This document shows positions 1-9,903 of a stretch of DNA of 58,187 nt, in pieces; positions within the stretch are counted from its first letter, which is position 1; each line of letters starts with the position of its first letter. The stretch is from Undibacterium sp. (GTDB taxonomy: Bacteria; Pseudomonadota; Gammaproteobacteria; Burkholderiales; Burkholderiaceae_D), in contig JAUSNO010000012.1 of assembly GCA_030645915.1 (NCBI GenBank), positions 1-58,187 on the forward strand, read 5' to 3'. Both the position numbers and the translations under genes were made by a program. The notes under the pieces were generated by a model. That model was not told where the DNA came from, did no database searches, and was given only the letters and a program-made list of their open reading frames with translations.

Positions 1-75
1 GCACTGCGGCGCGTCGAACGCCTTGCATTGCATCCAGCCATGTCCGATAAAAAATCCATTTTATTTCCTAACGAG
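1..75. repeat. MITE-A, right part, cut by window start
   Basis: Bases 1-78 match 11049-11126 with only two differences (positions 52 and 56 by eye), so this is a second copy of the 152-bp element at 10972-11123. Only the right-hand part, ending in the terminal sequence TTATTTCCTAACGAG, lies inside the window. It sits 3' of oxyR. No protein-coding role is apparent. Confidence 0.85.
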
Positions 76-96
76 CCCCTAAATTTAGTCAGCCGG

Positions 97-1041
97 CTAT
101 TGCGCGGTAGCGGTCTCGTCAAGCATCGTGACACCTGGCAAGTCGCAATCCATTACGGCTTGTCGTATGGCGTCTATCGCCGCCTGGCGGGTAAAGCTCT
201 TGCGCCAGGCAATCACCACGCGCCTGTCAGGCACTGGTGCGCTAAATGGGAGATAGCGCAACAAGCCGTCTTCTGCATTGAGATTGGTAATGGATGCCAT
301 CGGTAGCACCGTGATGCCTATGCCAGAGGCAACCATGTGACGGATGGTTTCTAACGACGAGCCTTCAAAGGTACGCGCAATACCATCGCTGGCGGTGGAG
401 AAGCGCGCCATCTCAGGGCACACTTCCAGCACCTGATCGCGGAAACAGTGGCCATTGCCGAGTAGCAGCATGGTCTCCGATTTGAGTTCCTGTGCTGAGA
501 TACTGCTGCGACCAGTCCATGCATGGTCTTTGGAGACGGCGACCATAAACGGTTCGTCATACAGCGGCTGCACCATCATGCCCTGATCGGGTAAAGGGAG
601 TGCCATGATGGCGGCGTCGAGTTCGCCCTGACGTAGCAGATCCATCAATTTAACCGTGAAATTTTCTTGCAAAATAAGCGGCATCTGTGGCACCTGCTTG
701 ATCATGGTCTTGATCAAGGTCGGCAATAAGTAAGGGCCGATTGTGTAAATCACGCCAAGCCGGAACGGGCCGGATAGTGGATCTTTATTTTGCTTGGCGA
801 TTTCTTTGATGACAGCAGTCTGTTCTAACACGCGCTCAGCTTGTGTCACGATCTGCGCGCCTAGCGGTGTGGTCGAAACCTCGGTGCCGCCGCGTTCAAA
901 AATGATCACGCCGAGCTCATCTTCGAGTTTTTTGATGGCGACAGAAAGCGTAGGTTGCGCGACAAAACAAGCCTCCGCCGCATGTCCAAAGTGTTTGTGG
1001 CGGGCTACTGCAACGATGTATTTTAATTCTGTGAGTGTCAT
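97..1041 (-). CDS. oxyR: OxyR, peroxide-sensing LysR-type regulator
   Basis: LysR-family transcriptional regulator of 314 residues, the usual length. An N-terminal winged helix-turn-helix (about residues 1-60) is followed by the effector domain. The two redox cysteines fall at residues 199 (in GNGHCFRDQ) and 208 (in LEVCPE), the same numbering as the E. coli OxyR pair that forms a disulfide on oxidation by hydrogen peroxide. The protein should therefore activate peroxide-defence genes such as catalase and alkyl hydroperoxide reductase. It lies downstream of an SDR gene, a GNAT gene and recG on the same strand, but a 234-bp gap with hairpins suggests its own promoter. Proximity of oxyR and recG is common in Burkholderiales (recalled). 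Confidence 0.95.
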   Translation of the reverse strand: MTLTELKYIVAVARHKHFGHAAEACFVAQPTLSVAIKKLEDELGVIIFERGGTEVSTTPLGAQIVTQAERVLEQTAVIKEIAKQNKDPLSGPFRLGVIYTIGPYLLPTLIKTMIKQVPQMPLILQENFTVKLMDLLRQGELDAAIMALPLPDQGMMVQPLYDEPFMVAVSKDHAWTGRSSISAQELKSETMLLLGNGHCFRDQVLEVCPEMARFSTASDGIARTFEGSSLETIRHMVASGIGITVLPMASITNLNAEDGLLRYLPFSAPVPDRRVVIAWRKSFTRQAAIDAIRQAVMDCDLPGVTMLDETATAQ

Positions 1042-1073
1042 GGCATCAGTTTGGCACAGACTCTCTGAGGCGT

Positions 1074-1097
1074 CAGCAAACGATTTTTTGTTTGCTG
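1074..1097 (-). promoter_or_regulatory. Leader hairpin upstream of oxyR
   Basis: Perfect 8-bp arms CAGCAAAC / GTTTGCTG enclose an 8-nt A/T-rich loop, 33-56 nt upstream of the oxyR start. On the oxyR strand the 3' arm is not followed by a U-run, so it is not a typical terminator. It may be a 5'-UTR structure or an operator. The role is inferred only from position. Confidence 0.4.
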
Positions 1098-1202
1098 AAA
1101 AATAAATAGAAATAGAGGGGAGTATATTTTTAATACGCCTGTTTTACAGCGATAAATACATGGTTTTTTAATATACTACTACCTGGTATTTATTTTCTTG
1201 GC

Positions 1203-1245
1203 TTGTGAAAGAGATAAGTTTGAAATCACTCCATCTCTTTCACAA
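1203..1245. repeat. 13-bp inverted repeat between SDR gene and oxyR
   Basis: The arms 1203-1215 and 1233-1245 (TTGTGAAAGAGAT and its reverse complement) are perfect and enclose 17 nt. The structure lies just beyond the stop codon of the SDR gene on the minus strand. It lacks a clear T-run, so it could be a 3'-end processing hairpin or a weak terminator. Confidence 0.5.
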
Positions 1246-1275
1246 TTGACTTAAGCGTTTGTTTACATGGACTGC

Positions 1276-2187
1276 TTATATTGATTGTCTACTCATCGCG
1301 CGGCTTAATTCGTGATGTCCTTGCGCCATGCCGCTTTCAGGCACGATTTCGCTTTCGCGGTTTTTGACCTGCGCGAGTTGCGCCGCCAATAGTTCTGGTG
1401 CGTCGGCGCTGCGGCCTATCCATGTTCCTTGTGTCATGGTGATATTCGCGGCTTCGACACTACCTGCACCCGCGCACAAAATCGTGCGGTTTGGCGCATT
1501 CTCGGCCACCAGGACCAGCATCGCCGGGACGACGTCAGACGGTTGCAGCGCTTGTAACATGGCTTCCGGGAACAGGCTTTCTGTCATGCGGGTGGCGGCG
1601 GTCGGTGCCAGGCTGTTGACGCGGATGTCGTATTTGGCACCTTCCAGCGACAAGGTTTGCATCAAGCCGACCAGCGCCAATTTAGCTGCGCCGTAATTGG
1701 ATTGGCCAAAATTGCCATACAAGCCGGAGGAGGAGGTGGTCATCATGATGCGGCCATATTTTTGCTCCGTCATGATAGGCCAGACCGCTTTGCAGCAATG
1801 CACGGCACCCATCAAATGCACATCGAGTACCAGCTTGAAATCATCGATTTCCATCTTGGCAAAACTCTTGTCGCGCAAGATGCCGGCATTGTTGACCAGG
1901 ATGTCGATGCGCCCCCAGGTGTCCATGGTCTGTTGGACCATCGCCTGTACCGCAGCAAAATCGGTGACCGAGGCGCCGTTGGCGATGGCTTCGCCGCCGG
2001 CGTTGATGATTTCTTCTACCACCGCCAGCGCCGCGGCAGATGAGCCGCCAGAGCCGTCTCTGGCACCGCCCAGATCATTGACGACGACTTTGGCGCCGCG
2101 TTTCGCCAGTGCCAGGGCATGTTCGCGCCCCAGCCCGCCGCCGGCACCGGTGACAATCGCAACGCGGCCAGTAAAATCGATACTCAT
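1276..2187 (-). CDS. Short-chain dehydrogenase (3-hydroxyacyl-CoA dehydrogenase-like)
   Basis: Classical SDR oxidoreductase of 303 residues. The Rossmann cofactor motif TGAGGGLG is at residues 13-20, NNAG at 99-102, the catalytic serine region TSSSG at 151-155 and the YxxxK pair is Y165/K169. The long loop after strand 2 (NDLGGARDGSGGSS) and the C-terminal extension resemble the (3R)-hydroxyacyl-CoA dehydrogenase module of peroxisomal multifunctional enzyme type 2 and its bacterial homologues, so an NAD(P)-dependent hydroxyacyl-CoA role in fatty-acid or sterol side-chain breakdown is plausible. The exact substrate cannot be read from sequence. It lies 82 bp downstream of a GNAT gene on the same strand. 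Confidence 0.85.
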   Translation of the reverse strand: MSIDFTGRVAIVTGAGGGLGREHALALAKRGAKVVVNDLGGARDGSGGSSAAALAVVEEIINAGGEAIANGASVTDFAAVQAMVQQTMDTWGRIDILVNNAGILRDKSFAKMEIDDFKLVLDVHLMGAVHCCKAVWPIMTEQKYGRIMMTTSSSGLYGNFGQSNYGAAKLALVGLMQTLSLEGAKYDIRVNSLAPTAATRMTESLFPEAMLQALQPSDVVPAMLVLVAENAPNRTILCAGAGSVEAANITMTQGTWIGRSADAPELLAAQLAQVKNRESEIVPESGMAQGHHELSRAMSRQSI

Positions 2188-2269
2188 GGTGTTTTCCTGT
2201 AAAAATGAAGGTCAGTAGGAGGGAAATTCAGCTCTTATTTTATCCTGATCTTGGAAAAGCATGCTTGTT

Positions 2270-2764
2270 CTAATTATTTGACTGCAATAATTTTTTCTGC
2301 ATCATGAGCGCGCCGCCTAAAGCGGGATCAAGTTGATATCCTGCGAAACCGACATCGGTATATAGCGCGTGCGCCGCTGTATTTCCTTCCAATACTTCCA
2401 GCGTGATTTTGCAGCAACCGCGCTGTACGGCGATTTGTTCAATCCGCGCGAGTATTTTTCTGGCTATGCCCTGACCGCGAAAGGCGCTGGTGACGGCGAT
2501 ATCGTGGATATTGAGCAAGGGTTGGCAGGCAAAGGTCGAGAAGCCTTCTATGCAGATACTGAACCCTGCCGGTTTGTCATCGACCAGCGCCAGCACCGCA
2601 CACATGGTGGGGCGTTTTTTTAGCTCGGCGATCAGATTGGCCTGGCAAAAATCGGACAAGGGTTCTGCTCCGCCCATAGGGTCGCAGGCATAGTCATTGA
2701 GCAGCTGCACCAGCGCTGCGCCATGTTGTGGGTTGTTGAGATCGGCATCAATGATAGTCAGCAC
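2270..2764 (-). CDS. GNAT family N-acetyltransferase
   Basis: Small acetyl-CoA-dependent acetyltransferase of 164 residues with a single GNAT fold. The acetyl-CoA pyrophosphate-binding motif A is visible as FRGQGIARKIL near residue 95, preceded by the strand IHDIAVTSAF, and the C-terminal part VLEGNTAAHALYTDVGFAGYQ is typical of motif B. The acceptor (small molecule, peptide or protein) cannot be told. It starts 41 bp downstream of recG on the same strand and may be co-transcribed with it; with the SDR gene it separates recG from oxyR. Confidence 0.85.
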   Translation of the reverse strand: MLTIIDADLNNPQHGAALVQLLNDYACDPMGGAEPLSDFCQANLIAELKKRPTMCAVLALVDDKPAGFSICIEGFSTFACQPLLNIHDIAVTSAFRGQGIARKILARIEQIAVQRGCCKITLEVLEGNTAAHALYTDVGFAGYQLDPALGGALMMQKKLLQSNN

Positions 2765-2805
2765 TTGTCTTCCTTGTTGGTGGTTTGTTTGGTGTCTGAT
2801 TTGAA

Positions 2806-4899
2806 TCAGACGCGTAAGAATTCTTCTTTTTGCCCTAGCCAGCGCTGCAAATGCGCCTCTACCGTGGGCAAGTCATGCTGTAGTAATTCGATGGCTAATT
2901 TGCGTGCCTTGTCCACCAGCCATTGGTCGGTTTCGAGATTGGCGAAACGCAACATGGCTTCGCCGGATTGGCGCGCACCGAGAAATTCGCCGGGACCGCG
3001 CAGCTCCAGATCTTTGCGGGCGATTTCAAAACCGTCGGTGGTTTCGCGCATGGTCATCAGCCTTTGTTTGGCGGTGCCGCCCAACGGCCCCTGATATAGC
3101 AGCAGGCAAATGCTGGCCGCGCTGCCACGGCCAACCCGCCCGCGTAACTGATGCAATTGCGACAGGCCAAAACGTTCGGCGTGTTCTATCACCATCAGGC
3201 TGGCGTTGGGCACGTCGACACCGACTTCGATGACGGTGGTGGCGACCAATACTTGCACTTGATTCTGGATAAACGCATCCATCACCAGCTGCTTCTCGCC
3301 CGGCTTGAGGCGCCCGTGTACCAGGCCGATGTTCAGATCTGGCAGCGCTTCTGCCAGCATCGCATGCGTATCGGTGGCGGTTTGCAGTTGCAGCGCTTCG
3401 GATTCTTCTATCAGCGGGCACACCCAGTAAACTTGTTTGCCTTCTTGCGCGGCGGCGTGCACCCGCGCGATGACTTCATCGCGCCTTTGCTGATCCACCA
3501 TGCGCGTGACGATGGGCGTGCGGCCAGGCGGCAATTCATCAATCACCGAGACTTCCAGATCGGCGTAATAAGTCATCGCCAAAGTGCGTGGGATGGGTGT
3601 GGCCGACATCATCAGCTGGTGCGGCACTTGTCCGGCGATGCCCTTGTTGCGCAAGCTGAGGCGCTGGCCTACGCCAAAGCGGTGCTGCTCGTCGACGATC
3701 ACCAGCCCTAATTTGGCAAACTGCACGGTGTCTTGAATCACCGCATGGGTACCGATGATCAGTTGCGCCTCGCCTGAGGCGATCTGGTTTTTTGCCAGGT
3801 CTTTTTCTTTCTTTTTTAAACTGCCGGTAAGCCAGGCGGTGCTGATGCCTAAGGGTTCCAGCCAGGCGGCAATTTTGCGAAAATGCTGTTCCGCCAAAAT
3901 CTCGGTCGGTGCCATCAGCACGGCCTGAAAGCCGCTGTCGATCGCCTGCACTGCGGCCAGCGCAGCGACGATGGTTTTGCCGCTGCCCACATCGCCCTGC
4001 AATAGGCGCTGCATGGGGAAGTCTTGCTTCAGGTCGGCACGTATCTCCGCCAGCACGCGCTCTTGTGCAGCCGTCAGTGCGAAGGGCAAGCTCATCAGGA
4101 AGGCGGCCGACATGTGGCCCACCACAGGCAAGGCGGTCGCGCCTTTGGTGCGACGTGCCGCCTGCGCGCGCTTGAGCGAGAGCTGCTGCGCCAGCAGTTC
4201 GTCAAACTTCATGCGCTCCCATGCAGGATGGGTATGCTCAATCAGGCTGTATTGATCGGCGTCAGGCGGTGGGTTGTGCAGCAACCTGACCGAGGCTTCA
4301 AAGCCTTCCAGCTGCAAATCAGCCAGCAGGGCGGGCGATAAGGTGTCATGCCAATTGAGTTTGGCCAGCGCGGCGCTGATGGCCTTGCGCAACATGATTT
4401 GCGACACGCCTTCGCCTGCGGGGTAGACCGGCGTCAGCGCAGTCGGCAGGGCGGCGCCCTCGTTGACCATCTTGTAGGTCGGGTGCACCATTTCGGCGCC
4501 AAAAAAACCGTGGCGTAATTCGCCGCGTGCGCGCACCCGCGCGCCAACTGCCATTTGCTTGAGTTGACTGCCGTAAAAATTCAGGAAGCGCAAAACCACC
4601 TGCGAAGTCTCGTCGGCAATCGTGACGACCAGCTGACGGCGCGGGCGGTATTGGATATCGCATTCTGTCAACACGCCTTCCACCTGTACCATGCTGCCAC
4701 CGCGAAAGCTTGCATCGCGCATCGTCACGATCTCGGTCTCATCTTCATAGCGCATCGGCAAATGCAAGACAAAATCCATGTCCTTGCGCAAACCTAAGCG
4801 GGCAAACTTATCCTCTAGCCTGACAGCCGGCTTGGGCTTTTTAGCCTTTGCCGGTTTTGCCGAGAGGGCTGGCGCATCGATAGTGGTGGCTATAGTCAT
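2806..4899 (-). CDS. recG: RecG, ATP-dependent DNA helicase
   Basis: Branch-migration helicase that reverses stalled forks and processes Holliday junctions in recombination and repair. The 697-residue product is of family length. An N-terminal wedge/OB domain (about residues 25-200) is followed by the superfamily 2 helicase core, with Walker A GDVGSGKT at 302-309 and DEQH at 403-406. Downstream come SATPIPRT, the TTVIEVGVDVPNA block and the QLRGRVGRG arginine-finger motif. The Ala/Lys-rich first 25 residues are probably a flexible tail. It is transcribed away from queA across a 303-bp gap that holds a palindromic repeat. Confidence 0.97.
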   Translation of the reverse strand: MTIATTIDAPALSAKPAKAKKPKPAVRLEDKFARLGLRKDMDFVLHLPMRYEDETEIVTMRDASFRGGSMVQVEGVLTECDIQYRPRRQLVVTIADETSQVVLRFLNFYGSQLKQMAVGARVRARGELRHGFFGAEMVHPTYKMVNEGAALPTALTPVYPAGEGVSQIMLRKAISAALAKLNWHDTLSPALLADLQLEGFEASVRLLHNPPPDADQYSLIEHTHPAWERMKFDELLAQQLSLKRAQAARRTKGATALPVVGHMSAAFLMSLPFALTAAQERVLAEIRADLKQDFPMQRLLQGDVGSGKTIVAALAAVQAIDSGFQAVLMAPTEILAEQHFRKIAAWLEPLGISTAWLTGSLKKKEKDLAKNQIASGEAQLIIGTHAVIQDTVQFAKLGLVIVDEQHRFGVGQRLSLRNKGIAGQVPHQLMMSATPIPRTLAMTYYADLEVSVIDELPPGRTPIVTRMVDQQRRDEVIARVHAAAQEGKQVYWVCPLIEESEALQLQTATDTHAMLAEALPDLNIGLVHGRLKPGEKQLVMDAFIQNQVQVLVATTVIEVGVDVPNASLMVIEHAERFGLSQLHQLRGRVGRGSAASICLLLYQGPLGGTAKQRLMTMRETTDGFEIARKDLELRGPGEFLGARQSGEAMLRFANLETDQWLVDKARKLAIELLQHDLPTVEAHLQRWLGQKEEFLRV

Positions 4900-5113
4900 G
4901 GCGTGTAAAATAGCGGGCGTTTTAAGGTTTTAAACAGGGCAAGATGCATCGCAAACCCGCTTAGTGTACTGAATGCTCAGGCTTTGCGATAGTATTTTAC
5001 TGGTATTTTATACAGTATATTGTCTTGATCTTCAGCGCTGGCGACTTTTCCTATTTGTTTTTAGTCTTGAACAAGCTTAATTGTTGCTCATTTATTAGAA
5101 TTTCCTTTTGCAG

Positions 5114-5175
5114 CACGCACTATCCATGCGCCTTTCTAGGCATTATTGGCCTGAAAGGCGCATGGATAGTGCGTG
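5114..5175. repeat. Palindromic repeat R, copy 1 (perfect 23-bp arms)
   Basis: Arms 5114-5136 and 5153-5175 are perfect inverted repeats around a 16-nt loop. Both arms contain the 15-base core CGCACTATCCATGCG shared by four more copies in this window (22141, 37938, 44955 as reverse complement, 57141). It lies between recG and queA, which are transcribed divergently, and its right arm ends 27 bp before the queA start. It is the most symmetrical copy. The rest of this 303-bp gap is A/T-rich with no gene seen. Confidence 0.9.
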
Positions 5176-5202
5176 TTTAATTTCCATATTATATTTTCTT
5201 TC

Positions 5203-6261
5203 ATGTATTCCTTGTCCGATTTTGATTTTGATTTGCCCGAAGCCTTGATCGCGCAAATGCCGTTGCCGCAACGCTCCGCCTCACGCTTGCTGAAAGTGGA
5301 TGCCGATGGTGATGGCTTGCACGACCAGACTTTTGCTGATGTTGTCGATCAACTTGCCGAAGGTGATCTGCTAGTGTTCAACGATACCCGCGTGTTAAAG
5401 GCGCGCTTCTTTGGCATTAAGGAAACTGGTGGCAAGGTCGAAGTGTTGGTCGAGCGCGTGCTGGCCAATACCTCGGATCAACATGCGGTGCTGGCGCAGG
5501 TGCGCGCCTCCAAGTCGCCGTCGGCCGGCAGCAAGATACGTCTGGCCGAGCAGTTTGATGTCATCGTCGGTGAGCGGGTTGGCGAGTTTTATACGCTGCA
5601 ATTTCCTGGCGATGTGTTTGAACTGATCGAGGCGCATGGTCGCCTGCCTTTGCCGCCGTATATCACGCATGACGCCGATGGCTTCGACGAGCAGCGTTAC
5701 CAGACCGTGTATTCGCGCGTGCCCGGTGCCGTGGCGGCGCCAACCGCCGGCTTGCATTTTGACGAGGCTTTGCTAGAGCGCTGTCGCGCCAAGGGCGTGC
5801 GCTTTGCCTATGTGACGCTGCACGTCGGTGCCGGCACCTTTCAGCCGGTGCGCACTGAAAATCTGGCCGAACATCACATGCATAGCGAGTGGTACACGAT
5901 TGCGCAAGAAACGGTTGACGCCGTGCGTGCCACCAAATCCAGCGGAAAAAACGTGGTGGCGGTCGGCACTACCAGCATGCGCGCACTGGAATCGGCCTCG
6001 CAAAGCGGCGCCTTGCAGGCCGGCAGCGCCGATACTAGGCTTTTCATTACTCCGGGCTATGTGTTCAAGACGGTGGACCGGCTGATTACCAACTTTCACT
6101 TGCCAAAATCCACGCTATTGATGCTGGTCTCGGCCTTTGCGGGTTATGATCGCATCCGCCGCGCGTATGCGCATGCCATTGATAAGCAATATCGATTTTT
6201 TAGCTACGGGGATGCGATGTTTTTAATCAATACCAGCTCTCCCGCTTCAACCAAAAAATAA
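5203..6261 (+). CDS. queA: QueA, S-adenosylmethionine:tRNA ribosyltransferase-isomerase
   Basis: Transfers and isomerises the ribosyl group of S-adenosylmethionine onto 7-aminomethyl-7-deazaguanine in tRNA, forming epoxyqueuosine, the step after Tgt. The product is 352 residues from the ATG at 5203. It opens with [17 protein letters not shown], and the family blocks [26 protein letters not shown] and TSMRALES are present. A GTG ten codons upstream would place the start inside the palindromic repeat and is not needed by the family. It lies 15 bp ahead of tgt, so the pair is probably one transcript. Confidence 0.96.
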   Translation: MYSLSDFDFDLPEALIAQMPLPQRSASRLLKVDADGDGLHDQTFADVVDQLAEGDLLVFNDTRVLKARFFGIKETGGKVEVLVERVLANTSDQHAVLAQVRASKSPSAGSKIRLAEQFDVIVGERVGEFYTLQFPGDVFELIEAHGRLPLPPYITHDADGFDEQRYQTVYSRVPGAVAAPTAGLHFDEALLERCRAKGVRFAYVTLHVGAGTFQPVRTENLAEHHMHSEWYTIAQETVDAVRATKSSGKNVVAVGTTSMRALESASQSGALQAGSADTRLFITPGYVFKTVDRLITNFHLPKSTLLMLVSAFAGYDRIRRAYAHAIDKQYRFFSYGDAMFLINTSSPASTKK

Positions 6262-7410
<1,149 letters not shown>

Positions 7411-7550
7411 ACACAATGCTAGAATGTTGCGCTTTGCTGTAATGATGGTCATGCATCTTTAAATTGTTTGATTTGGCACAATATCGTGTCTTGGTAAGCA
7501 ATTTGGCAATGTCCAAGAATCAGTTTTAAATAATTAAAGGAGCTTTTAAC

Positions 7551-7874
7551 GTGTTTATATCCAATGCTTATGCACAAGCCGCTGTCCCTGGCGTAGACAG
7601 TAATTTAATGAGTTTTTTGCCAATTATTTTAATGTTTGTAGTGCTGTATTTTTTAATGATACGCCCACAAATGAAGCGTCAAAAAGAGCAAAAATCCATG
7701 ATGGATGCACTGGCAAAAAATGACGAAGTCGTGACAGCCGGTGGCATGCTGGGCAAAGTGACCAAAGTCGCGGATGGCTACGTCACGCTGGAAATTTCCA
7801 CTGGTACCGAGATCATCGTGCAAAAAAGCGCGATCACTATGTTGCTGCCAAAAGGCACGATCAAGGCGATTTAA
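7551..7874 (+). CDS. yajC: YajC, Sec translocon accessory subunit
   Basis: Small inner-membrane protein of 107 residues that associates with SecDF and SecYEG. It has one transmembrane segment (about residues 22-42, FLPIILMFVVLYFLMI), followed by the basic RPQMKRQKEQK stretch and a cytoplasmic domain with DEVVTAGGMLGKV. The start is GTG, chosen because a strong AAAGGAG ribosome-binding site lies about 9 nt upstream. It lies 78 bp ahead of secD, separated by a long hairpin. Confidence 0.96.
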   Translation: MFISNAYAQAAVPGVDSNLMSFLPIILMFVVLYFLMIRPQMKRQKEQKSMMDALAKNDEVVTAGGMLGKVTKVADGYVTLEISTGTEIIVQKSAITMLLPKGTIKAI

Positions 7875-7885
7875 TCTGTGCTTAC

Positions 7886-7924
7886 TCACAATGCAGCTGA
7901 AGACCTTCTTCAGCTGCATTGTGC
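7886..7924 (+). other. Long perfect hairpin in the yajC-secD gap
   Basis: CACAATGCAGCTGAAG (7887-7902) is the exact reverse complement of 7908-7923, with A7903/T7907 extending the stem to 17 bp around a 3-nt loop. It begins 12 nt after the yajC stop and ends about 30 nt before the secD start. No T-run follows, so a classical terminator is unlikely. It may protect the upstream mRNA or tune secD expression relative to yajC. Confidence 0.7.
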
Positions 7925-7952
7925 TTTCAGCCTTCACTTATTCTGAACCACT

Positions 7953-9872
7953 ATGAATCGCTACCCTCTCTGGAAGTACATATTAATACTGATCGCACTG
8001 GTGTTTGGTGCTCTGTATACCGTTCCCAATTTTTTCGGCGAATCACCTGCCGTGCAAATCAGTAGCGCCAAATCGACCATCAAGATAGATAGCGACATGA
8101 TGGCGCGTGTTGAGAAAGTCCTGCAACAGGGTGCGATCAAGTCAGAAGGCCTGACTTATGAAAACAATGGCATCCAAGGTACGGTTCGCGCACGTTTTAG
8201 CGATATTGATACCCAGTTCAAAGCGAAGGCTGTACTAGAAAAAGCGCTCAATACTGACGCGGATGACCCAACCTACAACATTGCTTTCAATCTGTTACCC
8301 AATACACCAAAATGGTTGCAAAGCCTGAATGCCTTGCCGATGAATCGCGGTCTGGATTTGCGTGGTGGCGTGCACTTTTTGATGCAGGTTGACACCAAAG
8401 CGCTATTGAACAAACGCATCGTCGGCATGCAGTCCAGCGTACGTGCCTTGTTGCGCGAGAAGGAAGTGCGTCATGCCGGCATCAGTCGCGATGGCGATTT
8501 TTTGGTTGTGAAGTTTAATGACGCGCAGACCAGATCGAAGGCGCGCGATGTGTTGTCAGAGCAAATGAAGGACTTCAGTCTGGTCGATGGCACTGCTGCA
8601 ACAGAAACAGATTTGACTTTGCAAATTGGCATCAAGCCAGAGGCATTGAAGGCATTGGTGTCTGAAGGCGTGAAGCAAAACATGACGGCTTTGCATAAGC
8701 GCGTGAATGCGACCGGCGTGTCTGAACCTATTATTCAACAACAAGGGGCAGACCGCATTGTGGTGCAATTGCCCGGCGTGCAGGATGTGGCTGAAACCAA
8801 GAAAATCATCGGACGTACCGCCACGCTGGAAGTGCGTCTGGTCGACGAAAGTGTGATTGGCCCCGTCGATGACACAACCGCAGTGCCATTTGGCTCAGAA
8901 ATGTTCAAGGTTGGTCGCGGCGGTCCGGCAATTCTGTACAAAGACCCGGTGATTACCGGCGATTATATTTCGGGTGCTAACGCCAGCTTCGATCAGAACC
9001 AGCAGCCAGCCGTCAGCATTGACCTCAATGGCGACGGTGGCCGCAAGATGCGTGAAGGTACGCGTGGCAAGATCGGTAAGCGCATGGCGATTGTCCTGTT
9101 TGAAAAAGGCAAGGGCGATGTACTCAAGGGTGAATTGCTGACAGTGGCGACGATACAAGCGGAACTGGGTTCGAGCTTCCAGATTACCGGCATGGGTAAT
9201 AGTTCAGCATCTGCTGAACTGGCATTGTTGTTGCGCTCTGGTGCGCTGGCTGCACCGATGGTCTTCATTGAGGAACGCACGATAGGCGCGCAATTAGGCG
9301 AAGAAAACATTAAACAGGGTATTAATTCGACACTGTACGGTTTTATCGCGATTGCGGTATTCATGATGGTGTATTACATGCTGTTCGGTTTTTTCAGCGT
9401 GTTTGCACTGGGCGTGAATTTGCTATTGCTGGTCGGCATACTGTCCCTGCTGCAAGCTACCCTGACCTTGCCTGGTATGGCGGCGATTGCGCTGGCACTG
9501 GGTATGGCGATTGATGCCAACGTGCTGATTAACGAACGTATCCGTGAAGAATTACGTTCTGGCGCGGCACCGCAAGCTGCCATTGCTGCCGGTTTCGATC
9601 GCGCTTGGGCCACTATTCTCGATTCCAACGTGACGACCCTGATTGTTGGCCTGGCTTTGCTGGTGTTTGGTTCTGGCCCGATCAAGGCGTTTGCGATCGT
9701 GCATTGCCTGGGCATCATGACTTCCATCTTCTCTGCAGTATTTGTTTCGCGCGGTGTGGTGAATTTCTGGTATGGACGTCAAAAGAAACTGACATCGGTT
9801 TCTATTGGCCAGATCTGGAAGCCTACCGAAGAAACTGCTGTTGCGATCAACAAAACAAACGCTGCTGAATAG
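7953..9872 (+). CDS. secD: SecD, protein translocase subunit
   Basis: Inner-membrane partner of SecF that uses the proton gradient to help pull exported proteins into the periplasm. The 639-residue protein has an N-terminal transmembrane segment (WKYILILIALVFGALYTV), the conserved GLDLRGGVHF block after it, a large periplasmic domain, and five C-terminal transmembrane segments. These include ALGMAIDANVLINERIREEL, the RND-type signature of SecD. No clear Shine-Dalgarno sequence precedes the ATG, and the yajC-secD hairpin lies just upstream. secF starts 31 bp after its stop codon. Confidence 0.97.
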   Translation: MNRYPLWKYILILIALVFGALYTVPNFFGESPAVQISSAKSTIKIDSDMMARVEKVLQQGAIKSEGLTYENNGIQGTVRARFSDIDTQFKAKAVLEKALNTDADDPTYNIAFNLLPNTPKWLQSLNALPMNRGLDLRGGVHFLMQVDTKALLNKRIVGMQSSVRALLREKEVRHAGISRDGDFLVVKFNDAQTRSKARDVLSEQMKDFSLVDGTAATETDLTLQIGIKPEALKALVSEGVKQNMTALHKRVNATGVSEPIIQQQGADRIVVQLPGVQDVAETKKIIGRTATLEVRLVDESVIGPVDDTTAVPFGSEMFKVGRGGPAILYKDPVITGDYISGANASFDQNQQPAVSIDLNGDGGRKMREGTRGKIGKRMAIVLFEKGKGDVLKGELLTVATIQAELGSSFQITGMGNSSASAELALLLRSGALAAPMVFIEERTIGAQLGEENIKQGINSTLYGFIAIAVFMMVYYMLFGFFSVFALGVNLLLLVGILSLLQATLTLPGMAAIALALGMAIDANVLINERIREELRSGAAPQAAIAAGFDRAWATILDSNVTTLIVGLALLVFGSGPIKAFAIVHCLGIMTSIFSAVFVSRGVVNFWYGRQKKLTSVSIGQIWKPTEETAVAINKTNAAE

Positions 9873-9903
9873 TCGCATAGCCGAAAAAAGAGAGAAATTC
9901 ATC

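Noticed and set aside
5173..5202. GTG start extending QueA by ten residues
   Set aside because: It lies in the arm of a palindromic repeat, and the family N-terminus starts at the ATG at 5203.
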